Positions 53,924 through 61,840 of a DNA stretch of 64,000 nt are shown here, piece by piece. A model generated the notes under the pieces. It ran no database searches. It was not told where the DNA came from and worked only from the letters and a program-made list of their open reading frames with translations. Within the stretch, counting starts at the first letter, position 1. The number at the start of each line of letters is the position of its first letter. Source of the DNA: Holophagaceae bacterium (GTDB lineage: Bacteria > Acidobacteriota > Holophagae > Holophagales > Holophagaceae); assembly GCA_016722505.1 (NCBI GenBank), contig JADKJH010000001.1, positions 868,001-932,000 of the forward strand, given 5' to 3'. The position numbers and the translations under genes were made by a program.

Positions 53924-54421
53924 ATGCGGCTTTCGCTTACGCTGATCATGCTGGCCATGCCTTGCGCCCCGCTGAGCGCGCAGACAGCTCCAAAACCCGC
54001 ACCCAGAAAGGAGTCAGCCATGACCATCCACGCCAGCGGCGCTTTCGATGTGAAGGTCGTGCCGCAGAAAGATGACACAATGTCAGGGGCCGGCTTGGGA
54101 CGCATGTCCATCGACAAGCAGTTCCACGGCGATCTCGAAGCCTCCAGCCAGGGCCAGATGCTGGCGGCTGGAACGGAAGTGAGGGATTCCGCCGGATACG
54201 TCGCCCTTGAAAAGGTGACTGGCGCGCTTCTGGGCCGCAAGGGCACCTTCGTGCTCCAGCACAGCGGCACCATGACCCGCGGAGTGGGCAAGATGACGAT
54301 CACGGTGGTGCCGGATTCTGGCACAGGCGATCTGAAGGGGCTGGCCGGAACCCTGACCATCGACATCCGCGACGGCCAGCATTTCTACCGCTTCGACTAC
54401 ACGCTGGATCAGCCACTTTGA
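53924..54421 (+). CDS. Secreted DUF3224 protein
   Basis: 165 residues with a signal peptide (LSLTLIMLAMPCAPLSAQ) and a DUF3224 domain from about 33 (MTIHASGAFDVKVVPQKDD, LGRMSIDKQFHGDLEASSQG, GAGDLKGLAGTLTI-like, here GTGDLKGLAGTLTI). Similar to allene-oxide-cyclase-barrel-like proteins of unknown role. GGAGG 5 bases before the ATG. Probably controlled by the divergent AraC regulator. Confidence 0.82.
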   Translation: MRLSLTLIMLAMPCAPLSAQTAPKPAPRKESAMTIHASGAFDVKVVPQKDDTMSGAGLGRMSIDKQFHGDLEASSQGQMLAAGTEVRDSAGYVALEKVTGALLGRKGTFVLQHSGTMTRGVGKMTITVVPDSGTGDLKGLAGTLTIDIRDGQHFYRFDYTLDQPL

Positions 54422-54473
54422 GCGATGAGCGCCTATTTATGGAAGGCCCTCGTTAGGTCGTTAGACTGATCCC

Positions 54474-55934
54474 ATGCGTTGGACGAAAACGAAGCTGAGG
54501 GATCTGCAACTGCGGCTGGCCCAGGCCTATCCCGATGCAAAATGCGCGCTGGACCACGCTGATCCGTTTCAGCTCGTGGTGGCGACGGTGCTCAGCGCCC
54601 AGTGCACGGATTCCCGCGTGAACATCACGACGCCTGCCCTCTTCGCCCGCTATCCAGATGCCGCGAGCCTTGCCCGCGCAAATCCAGCAGAGCTGGAAGG
54701 TCTCATCCGAAGCACCGGCTTCTACCACAACAAGGCCAAGAACCTATTGGGTCTCGCTAACGCATTGCTGACGCGGCATTCGGGGAAGGTGCCAAACGAT
54801 GCGCACCAGCTGGCGGCCCTGCCGGGCGTGGGCCAGAAGACCGCGAACGTGGTGCTGGCCAACGCCTTCGGTGTCCCGGCCCTGGCGGTGGACACGCACA
54901 TCTTCCGCGTGGCGCGGCGCCTGGGCCTCTCCGCCGGGAAAACGCCAGAGAAGGTCGAAGCGGACCTCTGCCGCCTCTTTCCCCGGGAGGACTGGATCGA
55001 GCTGCACCACCAGCTGATCTTCCACGGCCGCCGCTGCTGCGACGCGCGCAAACCTGATTGTGGGAACTGCGCCGCGCTTTCGCTTTGCGATGTCGGCCAA
55101 GGCAAGCTAGCAGATCCGCATTCTGGCGCGACACTGCTGGCGAGAAACAAGAAGCCAGATGAACCCTCAGTTATTGCATTCAACTCCGACGCAGACTCTG
55201 CGCTCAAAATGCCTACAGGCCCTCAACGAATCATGTCGCTCGTGCCGAGCGTGACAGAGCTGCTGGTGCAGTGGGGTTTGACATCGAAGCTGGTGGGCCG
55301 GACCCGCTATTGCATCTCACCGAAATGGATCCGGGCAACTGTGCCCGAAGTGGGCGGCACCAAGGATCCGAATTTCCCGCGCATCGTGGATCTGAAACCA
55401 GATCTGGTGATTCTGGAAAAGGATGAGAACTCGAAATCGGTGGCAGATACGCTCACGGGCTTGGGCATTTCATGGCTAGCCCTTGAAATCCGGTCCGTGA
55501 AGGATTGCCTGGCAGCGTGGCTGATGCTGGGCAAGCAGCTCGGCGCGATGGACCAGGCCAAAACGCGCGTGGCGGAGTTGAAAAAGCTGCTCAGCCCCAA
55601 ACCCAAAGCGGGCCCGCGGACGCTCACGCTCATCTGGAAGAACCCCTGGATTTCCGCCGGACCGGATACCTATGTCGGCGACCTTGTGCGCTGCGCGGGG
55701 TTCACGCCCATGGGCCCGGAACGCTATCCAACATTCTCCGAGGAGGAACTGGACGCGCTGGATCCTGAGGTGATCCTGCTGCCCTCGGAACCCTACCGTT
55801 TCACAAAGCGCCACGCGGTGGAGCTGCAAAAGCGCTTTCCCAGCGCGACAATTCACCTCCTAAATGGCCAAGCCATAACTTGGTATTTAAGTCGCACAGA
55901 ACTTGGACTTGAGTGCCTCCGGGAGCTCCTGTGA
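54474..55934 (+). CDS. Endonuclease III fused to a BtuF-like helical-backbone metal-receptor domain
   Basis: 486 residues. Residues 1-205 are a complete endonuclease III (Nth): helix-hairpin-helix LPGVGQKTANVVLANAF with the catalytic Lys, VDTHIFRVARRLG with the catalytic Asp, and the 4Fe-4S cluster Cys-x6-Cys-x2-Cys-x5-Cys (CDARKPDCGNCAALSLC). After a ~45-residue linker, residues about 250-486 are a periplasmic-binding-type domain (IMSLVPSVTELLVQWGL, DLKPDLVILEKDE, LIWKNPWISAGPDTYVGDLV) without signal peptide. An internal ATG at 55209 could start the second part alone. No stop or frameshift separates them. Confidence 0.87.
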   Translation: MRWTKTKLRDLQLRLAQAYPDAKCALDHADPFQLVVATVLSAQCTDSRVNITTPALFARYPDAASLARANPAELEGLIRSTGFYHNKAKNLLGLANALLTRHSGKVPNDAHQLAALPGVGQKTANVVLANAFGVPALAVDTHIFRVARRLGLSAGKTPEKVEADLCRLFPREDWIELHHQLIFHGRRCCDARKPDCGNCAALSLCDVGQGKLADPHSGATLLARNKKPDEPSVIAFNSDADSALKMPTGPQRIMSLVPSVTELLVQWGLTSKLVGRTRYCISPKWIRATVPEVGGTKDPNFPRIVDLKPDLVILEKDENSKSVADTLTGLGISWLALEIRSVKDCLAAWLMLGKQLGAMDQAKTRVAELKKLLSPKPKAGPRTLTLIWKNPWISAGPDTYVGDLVRCAGFTPMGPERYPTFSEEELDALDPEVILLPSEPYRFTKRHAVELQKRFPSATIHLLNGQAITWYLSRTELGLECLRELL

Positions 55935-55964
55935 TCCTAGGTGGTTGCACATCATGAGGTTCCC

Positions 55965-57026
55965 ATGCCCTTTGTCCCTTTTCCTCCGGCCGAGACAGCC
56001 GCGGCTCCAACTTCTTCGGTGGATGCGGCCAAGGATGCAACTGATGCCAAGGCAGTCCTGAACGAAGTCCAAACCCGGATGAAGGCGGTGCAGGAGGCCT
56101 ATACCCTCCACATTTCCTTCGGTAAGTCCCGCGCCAGTTTCGACCCGCATCTAAAGCCGATGCTGGAATCCTTTGATACCCGGCTCAAAACCGAGAAGCG
56201 GCCAGAGGTGCGCCAGGCATTGCTGGTGGCCAAGCTTTATCTGGCTCCTCGGGCTGGGGTCAAGGTCACGCCAGAACTTCGGCAGGAAGTGGTGGCGGAG
56301 GTGCCGCCGACTTCACCCGCTTGGTCCCTGGAGCCTCGCCTGCTGCTTTCCGCGGTGAGCGCAATAGCGGATCAAACCACAGCGGATGCCTATATCTCCA
56401 AAGCTCGGGAGAATCATGCGGACCCCAGCGTGCGCGGGCCTCTGGTCTACAACCAGTTCGAAGAAGGCATTTACGAAAAGAACGAAAAGCTCTGGAAGGG
56501 CGCATTGGCGAAACTCGACAGCGAGTACACCAAGGAGCCCTACACCAAAGAAGCCCATCGGATGTTGGAATACGCCGCGAAAACCGCCATCGGCATCGCG
56601 GCCCCCGCTTTCAGCATCAATAGCCTTGACGACCCGAAAAAGACTTTCACGAACGCTTCGTTCGCTGGCAAATACCTCCTCTTGGATTTCTGGGCCACCT
56701 GGTGCGGCCCCTGCCGGGGCGAGATGCCGCAACTCCATGCCGCCTATGGAAAATTCAAGGGCAAGGGGTTCCAGGTGCTGAGTTTGAGCTTCGATCAGAA
56801 GGCTGAAGATATTCCGCCATACCGGGCGGACCCGAGCCACGCCATGCCCTGGAACCATGCTTTTGTGGAAGATGGTTTCCGCAGCCCCCTGGCCGTAGCC
56901 TACGGCGTAAGGGGCATCCCCAAACCCATCCTGGTGGGTCCCGACGGAAAGATTCTGGCCACCGAAACCGATCTGCGGGGCGACAACCTGGATAAGACGC
57001 TAGAGAAATTCCTCGGCAAACCGTGA
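55965..57026 (+). CDS. TlpA/ResA-type thiol-disulfide oxidoreductase
   Basis: 353 residues from ATG 55965 (AGG upstream). The N-terminal ~215 residues are helical and unrecognised. The C-terminal thioredoxin domain (about 215-353) has APAFSINSLDDPKKTF, the active site WATWCGPCRGEMPQLHAAY and the cis-Pro GIPKPILVGPDGKI. No signal peptide is present in this frame, though such proteins act in the periplasm; an alternative frame starting at ATG 55953 reads MRFPCPLSLFL. Convergent with dsbD, which would supply electrons. Confidence 0.82.
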   Translation: MPFVPFPPAETAAAPTSSVDAAKDATDAKAVLNEVQTRMKAVQEAYTLHISFGKSRASFDPHLKPMLESFDTRLKTEKRPEVRQALLVAKLYLAPRAGVKVTPELRQEVVAEVPPTSPAWSLEPRLLLSAVSAIADQTTADAYISKARENHADPSVRGPLVYNQFEEGIYEKNEKLWKGALAKLDSEYTKEPYTKEAHRMLEYAAKTAIGIAAPAFSINSLDDPKKTFTNASFAGKYLLLDFWATWCGPCRGEMPQLHAAYGKFKGKGFQVLSLSFDQKAEDIPPYRADPSHAMPWNHAFVEDGFRSPLAVAYGVRGIPKPILVGPDGKILATETDLRGDNLDKTLEKFLGKP

Positions 57027-57029
57027 AAC

Positions 57030-57122
57030 AGGTAGGAGGTGTAAGGGTCGAGGGGCGCGCTAAATGGTGCGGCCCCTGGCCGCGTCCGTATTGAACCTCG
57101 TACCCCACACCTCATACCTCGC
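57030..57122. repeat. Word-like inverted pair, aggtaggaggtgtaagg
   Basis: Left arm 57030-57053 (aggtaggaggtgtaagggtc and following), right arm 57094-57122 (aacctcgtaccccacacctc and following), imperfect reverse complements. They fill the gap between the convergent tlpA-like and dsbD genes and could end both transcripts. Confidence 0.75.
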
Positions 57123-58862
57123 TCACTGATTGAGCCACGCCAGCATCGCCATGGGCTTTTGGAAGCCAAGGCTGCGTTTCTTTTCTTGGCCATTTTCATC
57201 CAGCACGAGCACTGTTGGGTAGCTGCGGATTTTTAATTTCTCAGCGAGATCAGGACGAACTTTGTCGGTGTCGATGCGGACAGGAATGACATTTTCGGCG
57301 ATCCATTTTTGCACCGCGGGGTCTGACCAGGTCTTCTCATCCAGCTCATGGCACTGCGCGCACCAATCGGCGTAGATGTCCACCAGCACGATCTTGTGTT
57401 CAGCCTTGGCCTTGGCCAGCGCGGTTTCCAGATCCTGGCTGATCCACGCTGGTCCGGTGGATTCGGATTTCGCGGAACCCAGCTGAGGAAGCAATTGGAC
57501 ATGCGAGAAGCCCTCCACAGCGCGAATGCCCAGCAGCACTCCCAGCGCCAAGGAAAGTAATCCCAATGCCTTGAACACATTCTGAACCAGCCCCATGGCA
57601 GCTTCAAAGGCTCCCAGCACCGCCGCGCCAATCAAGGCTACGGCGCTCCACATCGCCAGATTCGCCCACTCGGGGACGATGAAACGCAGGCTCCACACGG
57701 CGAAGGCCAGCACCACGAGACCCATCATGTGCTTGAATTTCGTGAGCCAGTCGCCGCTCTTCGGGAGAGCCGCGCTGAAGGTGCCCACCACTACAAAGAG
57801 CACGCCCATGCCCAGCGCGAAGATGAAGAGCTGAAGGGCGCCCGCGGACACATCGCCCTTTTCTGCAATCTTGAGCAGCACGGCACCGATCACTGGCCCG
57901 ACGCAGGGGGCGGAGATGGGTCCCAGCACTAGGCCCATGACGAAGGCGCCGCCAAGCCCCTTGCGTTGTCCATCGCCCTGGAGACGGGCCTGGAGGGCTG
58001 CGGGGAGGCGCAATTCAAAAGCGCCGAACAGTGAAATGGCCAGCAGCACGAAGAGAATCGCTACGGGCACCAGAAAAGCGGGCTTTTGGGCCGCAGCGCC
58101 AAAGGCCGCGCCTGTCTTCGCTGCGATGACACCAAGCGCCGTGTAGGTCACGGCCATCCCGAGCACCAGCATCAGGCTAAGAATGAACCCCTTGAGTTTG
58201 CCTCCCCCTTTTGCGCCAATAATGGCCATGGTGATAGGAATCATGGGGAAAACACACGGCGTCAAACTTGCCGCCATGCCTGCGAGGAACACGGCAAGGA
58301 GCGTCCAGAACAACCCCTGGCTCTCGCCTGATTCAGCCTTGGGAACCGTGGATGAGGAGGATGAATTCGGGGCGGTGATGGCTGCATTGACTGAAGGCAC
58401 AGCCGGGTTGCCAAGGGGCTCCGAGGCGGCCTTCGGCCCTGGCACACCCGGTATATCCGATGCTTTCACTTTCAGTGTCTGGGTGGTAGGCGGATAGCAG
58501 ACGCCGCCTTCGCCTTCGGTGCAGGGCTGGTATCTGACCAGCAGTTCCACCATGCCGCTGAGGCCCGATCCCTTTATGGGTATGGCCACGTTGTCGTGCC
58601 ATATGCCATCGCCCAGCTCGTCCTTGTCCACGGTGGGCGGCAATGGCCCCACATCGAGTTTCCCAGGCGTGTTCAGGCCAAGCTTGATCCCCATGAAAGC
58701 CGCTTTGAGATGGGCGCCTTCGGGCACCGCCACCACGACTTTGCCGTCATGGAATCCCATCCCGATGTTCTTGACAGGGTCGAAATTCTTCAGGCCCTGG
58801 GCGAAACCGCTGATGGAAAACAGGGCGCACATCAGGCTGAAGGGCCACAATCTATTTTTCAT
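57123..58862 (-). CDS. dsbD: Thiol:disulfide interchange protein DsbD
   Basis: Carries electrons from cytoplasmic thioredoxin to periplasmic oxidoreductases. 579 residues: signal peptide (about 1-21), N-terminal periplasmic domain with the Cys pair around YQPCTEGEGGVCYPP, eight-helix CcdA-type membrane domain with TPCVFPMIPITMAIIGAKG and GLVLGPISAPCVGPVIGAVL, and C-terminal thioredoxin domain with ADWCAQCHELDEKTW. All three Cys pairs are intact. Probable partner of the TlpA-like protein encoded convergently. Confidence 0.93.
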   Translation of the reverse strand: MKNRLWPFSLMCALFSISGFAQGLKNFDPVKNIGMGFHDGKVVVAVPEGAHLKAAFMGIKLGLNTPGKLDVGPLPPTVDKDELGDGIWHDNVAIPIKGSGLSGMVELLVRYQPCTEGEGGVCYPPTTQTLKVKASDIPGVPGPKAASEPLGNPAVPSVNAAITAPNSSSSSTVPKAESGESQGLFWTLLAVFLAGMAASLTPCVFPMIPITMAIIGAKGGGKLKGFILSLMLVLGMAVTYTALGVIAAKTGAAFGAAAQKPAFLVPVAILFVLLAISLFGAFELRLPAALQARLQGDGQRKGLGGAFVMGLVLGPISAPCVGPVIGAVLLKIAEKGDVSAGALQLFIFALGMGVLFVVVGTFSAALPKSGDWLTKFKHMMGLVVLAFAVWSLRFIVPEWANLAMWSAVALIGAAVLGAFEAAMGLVQNVFKALGLLSLALGVLLGIRAVEGFSHVQLLPQLGSAKSESTGPAWISQDLETALAKAKAEHKIVLVDIYADWCAQCHELDEKTWSDPAVQKWIAENVIPVRIDTDKVRPDLAEKLKIRSYPTVLVLDENGQEKKRSLGFQKPMAMLAWLNQ

Positions 58863-59033
58863 CTTTGCTCCTGGATCCTAGGATGCCCGAAGCGGGGCAA
58901 TCGTCTCACGCAAGGTTGCAGCTCGTCCGATATTTGGGGCTGGAACGGCCTACGGTCTGTCCCTGAACTCGATTCATCGCACTGGCCAGGGCCGACATGA
59001 GACACCATTGAACCTAAGCTCTAAGCTAAAGCA

Positions 59034-59699
59034 ATGGACCTTTCAAACCTTAAGGCCGCCTACCCCTGGTTCAATCCGCTACTGGTCCGATTCCAGGCCC
59101 GTCTGTCCGCAGAGGGTCTTCCCCGGGACGCAGCCCATGACCTCTCCCACAGTCTTCGCGTCGCGCGCCTGGCCCACCGCATTTGCGAAGCCGAAAGAGC
59201 CGATGGGAACATAGCTGTCGCGGCCGCGCTGCTCCACGACCTGGTGTGGGTGCCCAAAAACCACGAGAATTCAAAGCGCACGGCCGAGATGGGCGCAGAG
59301 CTAGCGCCGGGCCTTTGCTCTGGCCTGTGGTCCATCGGTGAGAAATCCGGCCGAATAGCGGAATGCATCCTGACCCACAGTTTTTCGGGAGGTGGTGTAG
59401 CGGCAAGCCTGGAAGCCCGGATCGTGCAGGACGCAGACCGCCTAGAGGCCATTGGCGCCATTGGCCTGGCGCGTGTCTTCGCCACCGGCGCCAGTTTCGG
59501 CGCAGCGCTCTGGCATTCCGGCGACCCGTGGGCCGAGGCGCGGGATCTGGACGACAAGGCCTACAGCTTGGACCATTTCGAAAGAAAGCTCCTGAGGCTT
59601 GCGGCAGGCATGAATACCAAGACCGCGAAAACCTTGGCCACGAGCCGCCAACAAGTGCTGCTTGGCTATCTGGCGGCGTTGCGTGAGGAACTGGGATAA
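59034..59699 (+). CDS. HD-domain phosphohydrolase
   Basis: 221 residues. HD motif with HDLSHSLRVARLAHRI, ALLHDLVWVPKNH and DADRLEAIGAIGLARVF, the YedJ/YpgQ-like arrangement of metal-dependent phosphohydrolases. Substrate is probably a nucleotide or other phosphorylated small molecule. It stands 134 bp before the pterin-synthase-like gene. ATG 59034 has no strong RBS. Confidence 0.86.
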   Translation: MDLSNLKAAYPWFNPLLVRFQARLSAEGLPRDAAHDLSHSLRVARLAHRICEAERADGNIAVAAALLHDLVWVPKNHENSKRTAEMGAELAPGLCSGLWSIGEKSGRIAECILTHSFSGGGVAASLEARIVQDADRLEAIGAIGLARVFATGASFGAALWHSGDPWAEARDLDDKAYSLDHFERKLLRLAAGMNTKTAKTLATSRQQVLLGYLAALREELG

Positions 59700-59833
59700 G
59701 GGCCGGAGGCGGAGCAACAAGTCCCGACCCGCAAGAGATAGAGCCATCGTTTTCCTCCAGCCTCCTTCCTGACTGCACTTGAAGTTGCAAGCTATTGGTG
59801 GGCAGGAATTGCACCACAACATAGACTTGGAAT

Positions 59834-60190
59834 GTGGACTCCTTCCTGTTGACCCTGCGCCGTCCCTTCGTGGCGGATCATTTTCACGATCTGCCCGGAT
59901 TCGTGGAGGCGCGGCATGGCCATAACTGGGAGATCGCAGCCACAGTCAGATTGACTGAATCAGCTGATCATCATGCCGAAGCCGTGTTCGCAGACTCGCT
60001 GGATACCTGGGTTGCCACGCTGGATTACACACTCCTGAATGAGCAGCCGTCCCTTGATGGGCGCAACCCCACTGCGGAATCGCTTGCATCGTGGGCCTTT
60101 CACTATCTCAAAGCCGAGGGGCTGAACCCCGAATGCGTCCGCATCCGTGAAAAGGCCAACTACTGGGCGGGCTGCCGGAGTGCTGTGTGA
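59834..60190 (+). CDS. 6-pyruvoyltetrahydropterin synthase family, PTPS-III-like
   Basis: 118 residues starting at GTG 59834. Zinc-binding His residues are in VADHFHDLPGF and RHGHNWEIAA. The catalytic Cys of QueD (C-x3-H-G-H) is missing; instead the sequence is E-A-R-H-G-H, the E-x2-HGH form known for PTPS-III enzymes that can replace FolB in folate synthesis. Ending ...CVRIREKANYWAGCRSA keeps the catalytic Glu. The stop overlaps the GTG start of the deacetylase gene (GTGTGA). Confidence 0.8.
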   Translation: MDSFLLTLRRPFVADHFHDLPGFVEARHGHNWEIAATVRLTESADHHAEAVFADSLDTWVATLDYTLLNEQPSLDGRNPTAESLASWAFHYLKAEGLNPECVRIREKANYWAGCRSAV

Positions 60191-61692
60191 AGGCTCGTCG
60201 GGCTTTATTCTTCGTGCTGGTGGGGCTCATCGCCTGCGGAAAGAAGAATCTTCCGTCCACTCCGATGGAGATACCGAATACGGCTTTGAAGCCATGGACT
60301 TGCCAGATCCTCAACGGCGTGCTGGTGGTGCAGGGAGAAGTGGACCGCCCCATGGATCTGGTGTTGGAGGGCCGCTCCGTCCGCGAAACGCATCATGCGG
60401 CCTTCGGCCCTGTGCGTTGGGAGATGTTCAGGCCTCCGGCCGGTGAAATAGCGCAATTGAAAACCAAAGAAGGGCAGGTATTGGCGCGGTGGCGTTTCGG
60501 GATGGCACCCAAGTTGGCAGCCCTCCCACGCCAGCGATCAACACCGGGCCGAGCGATTCAACGAGACGCGCAGCCCGAAGACGCCCTGGAAGCGCTCCGG
60601 CGCCAATTGGCCTCAGCCACAGCCCCAGAGCCATCTCCCGATCTATCCAACAACTCGTCGCCACGCCCTTCCAACCTGCCCGCCCTGGCACCGCCCGAAA
60701 TGCCCACGATCGTGCCAGTGATGAGAGCAGAGGTGGCGCCGCTGGCCAGTCGCCGGCGCATGGCTGAACCATCCAAGCCTGGACTTCCAGTTGAAGTTGA
60801 CCGGCGCGCTTGGCCTCAACCCCAGCCGCTTCCCATTCCCTTGGCTCCGCCTGCGCACAGCACCTTGCAGCCAGGCGCTCCAGCTTGGGCTGGCGCAGGA
60901 GAAGGCTTCAACCTGATGCGTGGACCCAAGGCCATCCAAACCGGCCAACGGCGGATGGTCTTGAGCTTTGATGGTGGCTCCTCCAATGAGAGCGCGGAGG
61001 AGATTCTGGACACCCTGAAATCACGGAACGTGCGCACTACGATTTTTCTCACAGGGGCTTTCATCCAGAAATTCCCAGACCTGGTCCGGCGCATGGAACG
61101 GGAAGGCCATGAGCTGGGCAACCACACCATGAACCACCCCCATTTCGCGCCAGGCATGCGGCGCGATGCGAAGTGGAGCAAGGACAAATTCCAGGATGAA
61201 TTGCTCTCCGCCGACCGCGCGCTCTACCAGGTGCTGGGCCACCCGATGGATCCTTATTGGCGCGCCCCCTACGGTGAACAGACCCGGGAATTACGTGAAT
61301 GGGCCGAAGAAATCGGGTACCGCCATGTGGGATGGAGTGAGGGCGCGGATACGCTGGATTGGGCGACTTCATCCGAAAAACGCATATACCGCAATGGAAA
61401 CGCAGTACTGGAGCGGCTTCACACCAGGCTTTCCAAACGGGATTCCGATGGGCTGATCGTGCTCATGCATTTGGGCAGCGGCCGGACAGAAACCGACCGC
61501 CCCTCAAAAAAACTGGGCGTTTTCATGGATCGCGCCAGGCAGGAAGGCTGGCAATTCGTGAAGGTTGGCGACTACTTGCAGGACTTGCGCAAACCCGCAT
61601 GGAATCCCGGCGCGCGCATGGCGAAGCTGGAAGAAAAAGTCCCCCGGAATGGTGGTTCCAGCGGCAGGTCAGCGATGCGCAGACAGCCGTAG
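60187..61692 (+). CDS. Polysaccharide deacetylase-family lipoprotein
   Basis: 501 residues from GTG 60187. Signal peptide with lipobox VGLIAC, a small domain (about 35-110), a Pro/Ala-rich linker (about 115-245), then a NodB-type deacetylase domain (about 258-460): MVLSFDGGSSNESAEEIL, GHELGNHTMNHPHF with the metal His pair, YWRAPYGEQTR, and LIVLMHLGSG. The first motif is FDGG instead of FDDG, so one metal-ligand Asp is absent. Likely acts on peptidoglycan or another cell-wall sugar. Confidence 0.82.
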   Translation: MKARRALFFVLVGLIACGKKNLPSTPMEIPNTALKPWTCQILNGVLVVQGEVDRPMDLVLEGRSVRETHHAAFGPVRWEMFRPPAGEIAQLKTKEGQVLARWRFGMAPKLAALPRQRSTPGRAIQRDAQPEDALEALRRQLASATAPEPSPDLSNNSSPRPSNLPALAPPEMPTIVPVMRAEVAPLASRRRMAEPSKPGLPVEVDRRAWPQPQPLPIPLAPPAHSTLQPGAPAWAGAGEGFNLMRGPKAIQTGQRRMVLSFDGGSSNESAEEILDTLKSRNVRTTIFLTGAFIQKFPDLVRRMEREGHELGNHTMNHPHFAPGMRRDAKWSKDKFQDELLSADRALYQVLGHPMDPYWRAPYGEQTRELREWAEEIGYRHVGWSEGADTLDWATSSEKRIYRNGNAVLERLHTRLSKRDSDGLIVLMHLGSGRTETDRPSKKLGVFMDRARQEGWQFVKVGDYLQDLRKPAWNPGARMAKLEEKVPRNGGSSGRSAMRRQP

Positions 61693-61799
61693 AAGGCGGT
61701 AGGCTTTGGGCCGTAGGCTGTAGGAAAATATGGCCCTCCGGGCCGTTTCCAAATCACCTACCCCCTACCGCCTACAACCCAAAGCCCACAGCCTAGGCC
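61689..61799. repeat. Word-like inverted pair, gccgtaggctgtagg
   Basis: Left arm 61689-61724 (tagaaggcggtaggctttgg and following), right arm 61756-61799 (cacctaccccctaccgccta and following). Near reverse complements, with a loop carrying a smaller ggccctccgggcc stem. The left arm overlaps the stop of the deacetylase gene. Confidence 0.85.
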
Positions 61800-61840
61800 C
61801 TCGGCTCAGATACACTCAATTCCGTATCCATGGAGTTGAT

